A stretch of 53,927 nt of DNA from JANYJJ01 sp038241115. GTDB lineage: Bacteria > Pseudomonadota > Gammaproteobacteria > Burkholderiales > Burkholderiaceae_C. The notes below the pieces were generated by a model. It ran no database searches, had not been told where the DNA came from, and was given only the letters and a program-made list of their open reading frames with translations. The stretch lies in NCBI GenBank assembly GCA_038241115.1, contig JBBRGA010000003.1, forward strand, positions 1 through 53,927, read 5' to 3'. Shown one piece after another: positions 49,593 through 53,927 of this stretch. A program made the position numbers and the translations under genes. Numbering within the stretch: the stretch's first letter is position 1; every line of letters begins with the position of its first letter.

Positions 49593-50114
49593 ATGCTGAC
49601 CGACGACGGAAAACACCTCTACGTTTCTTGGGACGAATACCACATGCTGATCGAGCGCTTGGCGCTCAAGGTGGCTGCGTCAGGCTGGCAGTTTGATCAG
49701 ATTTTGTGCCTTGCCCGAGGCGGCATGCGCCCCGGCGACGTGCTTTCGCGCGTCTTTGACAAGCCTTTGGCCATCATGTCCACCAGTTCCTACCGGGCTG
49801 ACGCGGGCACCATCCAAGGTCGATTGGATTTGGCCAAATACATCACTTTGCCGAAGGGCGAATTGGCAGGACGAGTGCTTTTGGTTGATGACCTCGCCGA
49901 CTCGGGCGTGACGTTGAGAGCGGTTGTGGACCGTCTGCGAAGCATGCCGTCGATCAGCGAGTTGAAATCAGCTGTGATTTGGAGCAAGGGCGTGTCAACT
50001 TACACGCCTGACTACTATGTCGAGTTGCTGCCTAGCAGTCCTTGGATACATCAACCGTTTGAAGACTACGACGGCATGGGTGCAGAAGGGTTGGCCAAAA
50101 AATTCGCCATTTGA
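49593..50114 (+). CDS. Purine-type phosphoribosyltransferase
   Basis: The 173-residue product has the PRTase fold with the PRPP-binding motif at ~95-108 (VLLVDDLADSGVTL), an N-terminal substrate loop (LARGGMRPGD), and a C-terminal hood segment (PSSPWIHQPFEDYD) as in xanthine-guanine and related enzymes. It probably salvages a purine base with PRPP, fitting its place after purA. The exact base cannot be told. CGGAG lies before ATG 49593, and a strong terminator lies beyond the stop. Confidence 0.88.
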   Translation: MLTDDGKHLYVSWDEYHMLIERLALKVAASGWQFDQILCLARGGMRPGDVLSRVFDKPLAIMSTSSYRADAGTIQGRLDLAKYITLPKGELAGRVLLVDDLADSGVTLRAVVDRLRSMPSISELKSAVIWSKGVSTYTPDYYVELLPSSPWIHQPFEDYDGMGAEGLAKKFAI

Positions 50115-50180
50115 GGTCGTATTCGCGCAGCGCTGAGGGTATGAAAAAAGGGCTAAACGATTTACCGGCCCGATAACGCA

Positions 50181-50207
50181 AAAGGCCAGCACGCTGTGCT
50201 GGCCTTT
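50181..50207. terminator. Strong bidirectional intrinsic terminator
   Basis: aaaggccagcac (50181-50192) and gtgctggccttt (50196-50207) form a perfect 12-bp stem with a 3-base loop. On the minus strand it sits 7 bases after the tRNA-Leu 3' end and is followed by tttt. On the plus strand it ends the purA-phosphoribosyltransferase unit. Confidence 0.85.
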
Positions 50208-50213
50208 ATCATT

Positions 50214-50298
<85 letters not shown>

Positions 50299-50315
50299 TT
50301 TTCAGAACGTCTTGG

Positions 50316-50351
50316 ACTATATCATTATCAAAATCAACGAACTCAAATCAA
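50316..50351 (-). promoter_or_regulatory. Candidate promoter of tRNA-Leu
   Basis: On the minus strand TTGATT (50351-50346) is followed after 16 bases by GATAAT (50329-50324), a good sigma-70 match about 26 bases upstream of the tRNA. TATAGT (50321-50316) with TTGAGT 19 bases away is an alternative. The site overlaps the DNA just before the divergent rnr start. Confidence 0.55.
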
Positions 50352-50371
50352 TCACGACCAGCACCGAGCTG

Positions 50372-52648
50372 ATGGGCGAAGTAGAAGGAACCGTTCACGG
50401 TCACCGCGACGGCCACGGTTTCATCAGTCGAAATGACGGCGAGCCTGACTTGTACTTGTCGCAGCAGGAGATGCGCGCGGTCCTGCATCACGACAGGGTT
50501 AAAGCTCGAATCGTTCGCTACGACCGGAAAGGTCGCCCAGAGGGGCGTGTCACCGAGATCGTCGAGCGCAAAAAATCGCCAATCATCGGTCGTCTGTTGA
50601 ACGAGAGCGGAATCTGGTTGGTAGCACCTGAGGACAAGCGTTATGGGCAGGACATTCTTGTGCCCAAGAACGCTATTGCCAACGCCACAGCTGGGCAGGT
50701 GGTGGCAATTGAGCTCACCGAGCCCGCGTCCATGTACTCGCAGCCCGTGGGTCGTGTGACCGAGGTACTGGGCGAAATTGACGATCCCGGCATGGAGATT
50801 GAAATCGCGGTGCGCAAATACGAGGTGCCGCACCGGTTCTCGCCTGCAACGCTGGCGCAGGCAGCGTCTTTGCCCGAAAAAGTACGCGCTGTCGATTGCA
50901 AAAACCGCATCGATTTGACTGACGTGGCGCTGGTCACAATTGACGGAGAAGATGCTCGCGATTTCGACGACGCGGTTTATTGCGAACCTGCCTTCATCGA
51001 CGGCTCAAGCAAAAAAGCTGGCAAATCATCCGGGAAGGGTGCTGACAAGCCTTTAACGCCCAACGGGTGGCGACTGATTGTTGCAATTGCCGATGTAAGC
51101 CACTACGTCAAGCCCGGAGACCCGATAGACGACGATGCCTACGAGCGTGCCACGTCGGTTTACTTTCCGCGGCGTGTCATCCCGATGCTTCCGGAAAAGT
51201 TGTCTAACGGGTTGTGTTCGCTGAACCCTAACCAAAACCGCTTGGCGATGGTGTGCGACATGCTGGTCACTGCCGATGGCGAAGTTTCCGCGTACCAGTT
51301 TTTCCCTGCCGTGATTTGCTCACATGCGCGCTTTACTTACACCGAAGTGGCTGCCATCTTGGCCAATACGCGTGGTCCTGAAGCGCTGCGCCGCAAAGAC
51401 AGAGTCAGCGATTTGATCAACCTGCATGACGTCTACCGCGCATTGCTTAAAGAGCGTGCCAAGCGCGGGGCGGTTGACTTTGAAACCACCGAGACGCAAA
51501 TTGTTTGCGACGACAACGGGCGCATCGAAAAGATCGTTCCGCGGACCCGAAATGAAGCGCACAAGTTGATCGAAGAAGCGATGCTTGCGGCCAATGTTTG
51601 CGCCGCAGATTTCATCGCGGTTCATAAGCACCCATCGCTGTACCGAGTGCACGAAGGCCCGACGCCTGAGAAGAAAACTCTGTTGCAAAACTACTTGCGC
51701 GCTCTGGGCTTGGGTTTGAGCGTCAGCGACGACCCAAAGCCCGCCGAGTTTCAAGCTATCGCCGCCGCCACCAAAAACCGGCCCGATGCGATGCAGATTC
51801 ACACGATGCTGCTGCGCTCGATGCAGCAAGCCGTTTACACCGGGACCAACAGTGGTCATTTCGGCTTGGCCTACGAGGCTTACACCCACTTCACCAGCCC
51901 GATACGCCGATACCCCGATTTGTTGGTGCATCGCGTTATCAAGGCGCTGTTAATCCACAAGCGCTACTCGCTCAGCAAGGCGATGGTGGATGCGGCACCG
52001 AAGGCGCGTCTGTCCACTAAATCGCCTAAGTCCAAGAAGCCGGGCAGTGATGTGCGCCTGAGCCCTGAAGACGAAGTCTGGCAAGTTGCGGGCACGCATT
52101 GCAGCGCCAACGAACGCCGGGCCGACGAAGCCTCGCGTGATGTCGAAGCGTGGCTGAAGTGCCGATACATGCGTGAGCATTTGGGCGAAGAATATGGCGG
52201 CGCCGTCAGCAGCGTGACCAGCTTTGGCCTTTTTGTTCAACTTGACGGTTTGTTTGTGGAGGGTTTGGTTCACATCACCGAATTGGGCGGCGAGTACTAC
52301 AGGTTCGACGAAGTGCGACAAGAACTGCGAGGTGAGCGCAGCGGTGTGAAGTACGGTGTTGGTGCGCGCGTGCGCGTGCAGGTCAGCCGAGTTGACTTGG
52401 ACAGCCGAAAGATCGATTTCCGCTTGGTACACGAAGGACAGGCAGAGCCGTTGACAGGTGCCCGTGTCAAGCGGGACCGTCCTTCAGAGCGCGGAGTCAG
52501 CGCCGTGATCGAGTTGGCCGCGATCAAAGCAAGCGATCGCGCTGTGAAGGCGGCCAAACGCAAAGTTGCAGCACCCAAGGGCCAAGCTTTGCGGACGTCA
52601 AAAACACCCGTCCGCAAAGGCCCATCAAAAGCTGCCAAACGGCGCTGA
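50372..52648 (+). CDS. rnr: Ribonuclease R lacking the N-terminal helix-turn-helix
   Basis: From ATG 50372 the product is 758 residues. It opens directly with the cold-shock domains (GTVHGHRDGHGFISRNDGE and beyond). The RNB catalytic domain follows (~205-550) with TIDGEDARDFDDAV, YFPRRVIPMLPEKLSNGLC and FTSPIRRYPDLLVH. The S1 domain (~600-685) contains GAVSSVTSFGLFVQL, and the tail is basic (KAAKRKVAAPKGQ). It is a processive 3'-5' exoribonuclease that degrades structured RNA. Many RNase R proteins have ~60-80 more N-terminal residues with a winged helix, absent here because the divergent tRNA-Leu lies just upstream. The ribosome binding site is weak; in-frame codons before 50372 cross the tRNA and are not credible. 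Confidence 0.93.
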   Translation: MGEVEGTVHGHRDGHGFISRNDGEPDLYLSQQEMRAVLHHDRVKARIVRYDRKGRPEGRVTEIVERKKSPIIGRLLNESGIWLVAPEDKRYGQDILVPKNAIANATAGQVVAIELTEPASMYSQPVGRVTEVLGEIDDPGMEIEIAVRKYEVPHRFSPATLAQAASLPEKVRAVDCKNRIDLTDVALVTIDGEDARDFDDAVYCEPAFIDGSSKKAGKSSGKGADKPLTPNGWRLIVAIADVSHYVKPGDPIDDDAYERATSVYFPRRVIPMLPEKLSNGLCSLNPNQNRLAMVCDMLVTADGEVSAYQFFPAVICSHARFTYTEVAAILANTRGPEALRRKDRVSDLINLHDVYRALLKERAKRGAVDFETTETQIVCDDNGRIEKIVPRTRNEAHKLIEEAMLAANVCAADFIAVHKHPSLYRVHEGPTPEKKTLLQNYLRALGLGLSVSDDPKPAEFQAIAAATKNRPDAMQIHTMLLRSMQQAVYTGTNSGHFGLAYEAYTHFTSPIRRYPDLLVHRVIKALLIHKRYSLSKAMVDAAPKARLSTKSPKSKKPGSDVRLSPEDEVWQVAGTHCSANERRADEASRDVEAWLKCRYMREHLGEEYGGAVSSVTSFGLFVQLDGLFVEGLVHITELGGEYYRFDEVRQELRGERSGVKYGVGARVRVQVSRVDLDSRKIDFRLVHEGQAEPLTGARVKRDRPSERGVSAVIELAAIKASDRAVKAAKRKVAAPKGQALRTSKTPVRKGPSKAAKRR

Positions 52649-52690
52649 AGCGAATGTTTTTTGTAAAAATTCCTCTCAGGAAAGTAGTTC

Positions 52691-53599
52691 ATGACGATTC
52701 GATTTGATGGCCGCGTGGCGGTGGTGACGGGTGCAGGAGGGGGCTTGGGTCGCCAACACGCCTTGGCGTTGGCTGCACGAGGAGCCAAGGTGGTGGTGAA
52801 TGACCTTGGCGGAACGCTGGACGGGCAGGGCGGCACCCCGTTGGCGGCGCAGGCAGTGGTCGATGAAATCCGCGCGGCTGGCGGCGTGGCCATCGCGAGT
52901 GGAGCTTCGGTGACCGATGCATTGGCAGTGCGAGCCATGATGGATGAAACGGTCAAAACGTGGGGCCGAGTTGACATTTTGGTCAACAACGCTGGCATCC
53001 TGCGTGACCGGAGCTTTAGCAAAATGGAGCTGGACGACTTCCGCTTGGTGCTGGATGTGCACTTGATGGGAGCCGTCAATTGCTGCAAAGCTGCGTGGGA
53101 CTTGATGCGGACTCAAAACTTTGGCCGCATCGTTTTGACCACGTCTTCTTCTGGCCTGTACGGCAACTTCGGCCAAGCCAATTACGGCGCCGCCAAAATG
53201 GCATTGGTTGGCTTGATGCAGACTTTGTCTATCGAAGGCGCCAAGAACAACATACGCGTCAATTGTTTGGCTCCCACCGCAGCTACGCGGATGACGGAAA
53301 ACCTCATGCCTGAAGCTGTGCTGAAACTGCTTCATCCTGAATCTGTGACGCCTGGGTTGCTCGCATTGGTCGCCGACGACGCACCCACCCGCGTTATTTT
53401 GTGTGCTGGCGCGGGGGCGTTTGAACGTGCGCACATCACACTGACCGCCGGTATCTTCGTGGGCATGCCCGCTGATGCGGCGGAGCAAGTGGCCGCGAAC
53501 CTAGAGGCCATCTCCCATCGTGACGGCGAAACTGTGCCGCAAAGTGGCGCAGCACAAGGCACGTCTGAAATCGCCAAGGCGAGCAAGGCCTCAGGCTGA
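52691..53599 (+). CDS. SDR-family (3R)-hydroxyacyl-CoA dehydrogenase-like oxidoreductase
   Basis: The 302-residue short-chain dehydrogenase has the NAD(P)-binding TGAGGGLG (13-20), VNDLGG after strand 2 (NAD-type), NNAG (99-102), catalytic Ser152 and YGAAK (Tyr165, Lys169). The GLGRQHALALAARGAKVVVNDLGG pattern resembles the dehydrogenase part of peroxisomal multifunctional enzyme 2. That suggests action on hydroxyacyl-CoA in fatty acid or sterol oxidation. AGGAAAG lies before ATG 52691. The C-terminal ~60 residues are less conserved. Its link to the acyl-CoA genes upstream in the window is functional only, not by operon. Confidence 0.88.
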   Translation: MTIRFDGRVAVVTGAGGGLGRQHALALAARGAKVVVNDLGGTLDGQGGTPLAAQAVVDEIRAAGGVAIASGASVTDALAVRAMMDETVKTWGRVDILVNNAGILRDRSFSKMELDDFRLVLDVHLMGAVNCCKAAWDLMRTQNFGRIVLTTSSSGLYGNFGQANYGAAKMALVGLMQTLSIEGAKNNIRVNCLAPTAATRMTENLMPEAVLKLLHPESVTPGLLALVADDAPTRVILCAGAGAFERAHITLTAGIFVGMPADAAEQVAANLEAISHRDGETVPQSGAAQGTSEIAKASKASG

Positions 53600-53927
53600 A
53601 TCCACATGTTTGAAATTTGCGCTGCCGTTTTGAACGATTTTTTGAGTAAGTTCTCCGCGCACTGAGGTCAGGTCAGTCTCAGTGGAAGGCACTGCGAGCG
53701 ACACCTAGGAGCATCCCAAGCGCCTGGCGGCGCCCGTTGTTCGCGGAGAAACGATCTTGCGCTACAAGGTGAACGGCAGCGCCTAGATGACCGAACACGC
53801 ATTGGTGCGAGCGTCGCAGCGGTGTCAGCCGTTGTGGTTCGAGCCCGACTAGGAGCATGGTCCGGGAATCGTCGTTGACATTGGTGAGCGCAGCGATGCG
53901 CATCCCGTTCATGAGATTGAGTCGATA
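53600..53927 (-). other. Unrecognised open frame running off the right edge
   Basis: On the minus strand a frame open at the window edge ends at 53679, giving at least 82 codons, with a possible ATG at 53912 (77 residues). The product contains LTNVNDDSRTMLLVGLEPQR, RSHQCVFGHLGAAVHLVAQ and LGMLLGVARSAFH and matches no family I know. It uses the rare codon CTA three times, unlike neighbouring genes. A 10-base direct repeat (ctaggagcat) occurs at 53705 and 53849. It may be the C-terminal end of a gene to the right or a decayed remnant. 53600-53678 holds nothing definite. Confidence 0.35.

Overview
The window looks like chromosomal DNA of a betaproteobacterium in the order Burkholderiales, most likely Comamonadaceae or a close relative. 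This is inferred from GC-rich codon use, from the gene strings ndk-rlmN-pilW-rodZ-ispG-hisS-yfgM-bamB-der-hfq and hflX-hflK-hflC-hisZ-purA, and from a leader before odhA that resembles the sucA RNA motif of Burkholderiales. No insertion sequence, prophage or CRISPR array is visible.

Region 1 (1-11051, minus strand) is a Tad/Flp tight-adherence pilus operon: flp pilin, a very large fusion gene, a secreted protein of unknown function, a TadE-like pseudopilin, a second unknown secreted protein, a second Flp-like prepilin, cpaB/rcpC, the secretin cpaC/rcpA, an FHA-tadA/cpaF ATPase and the start of tadB, which leaves the left edge. Most junctions are ATGA stop/start overlaps, so the genes are probably translated as a coupled unit. 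The standout is the fusion gene at 7695-10658. Its first ~510 residues are a full-length apolipoprotein N-acyltransferase (Lnt) with the E-K-C triad, and its last ~450 residues are a TadG-like pilus protein. I know of no described Lnt-TadG fusion. It suggests that lipoprotein or acyl chemistry is tied to this Tad machine. No tadZ/cpaE, tadV/cpaA or tadD is visible here; they may lie left of the window.

Region 2 (11423-17534, plus) holds an MFS transporter, etfB-etfA, an acyl-CoA dehydrogenase and a nitronate-monooxygenase-like flavoprotein: an acyl-CoA oxidation module with its electron acceptor. Region 3 (17640-24698, plus) is the 2-oxoglutarate dehydrogenase operon odhA-odhB-lpdA followed by zapE. 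Region 4 (24755-30041) has a PP2C phosphatase, a DUF465 protein, a DinG/YoaA-type helicase, bamD and rluD, then ~350 bases without a confident gene.

Region 5 (30042-49520, plus) is a long housekeeping run covering chromosome segregation (scpB), rRNA modification (rluB, rlmN), nucleotide metabolism (ndk, purA), type IV pilus and cell-shape factors (pilW/pilF, rodZ), isoprenoid synthesis (ispG), tRNA charging (hisS), outer-membrane assembly (yfgM, bamB), ribosome GTPases (der, hflX), RNA chaperone (hfq), FtsH control (hflK, hflC) and histidine synthesis (hisZ). Region 6 (49593-53927) has a phosphoribosyltransferase, a strong terminator, tRNA-Leu(CAG) on the minus strand, RNase R without the usual N-terminal helix-turn-helix, an SDR dehydrogenase and an unrecognised open frame running off the right edge.
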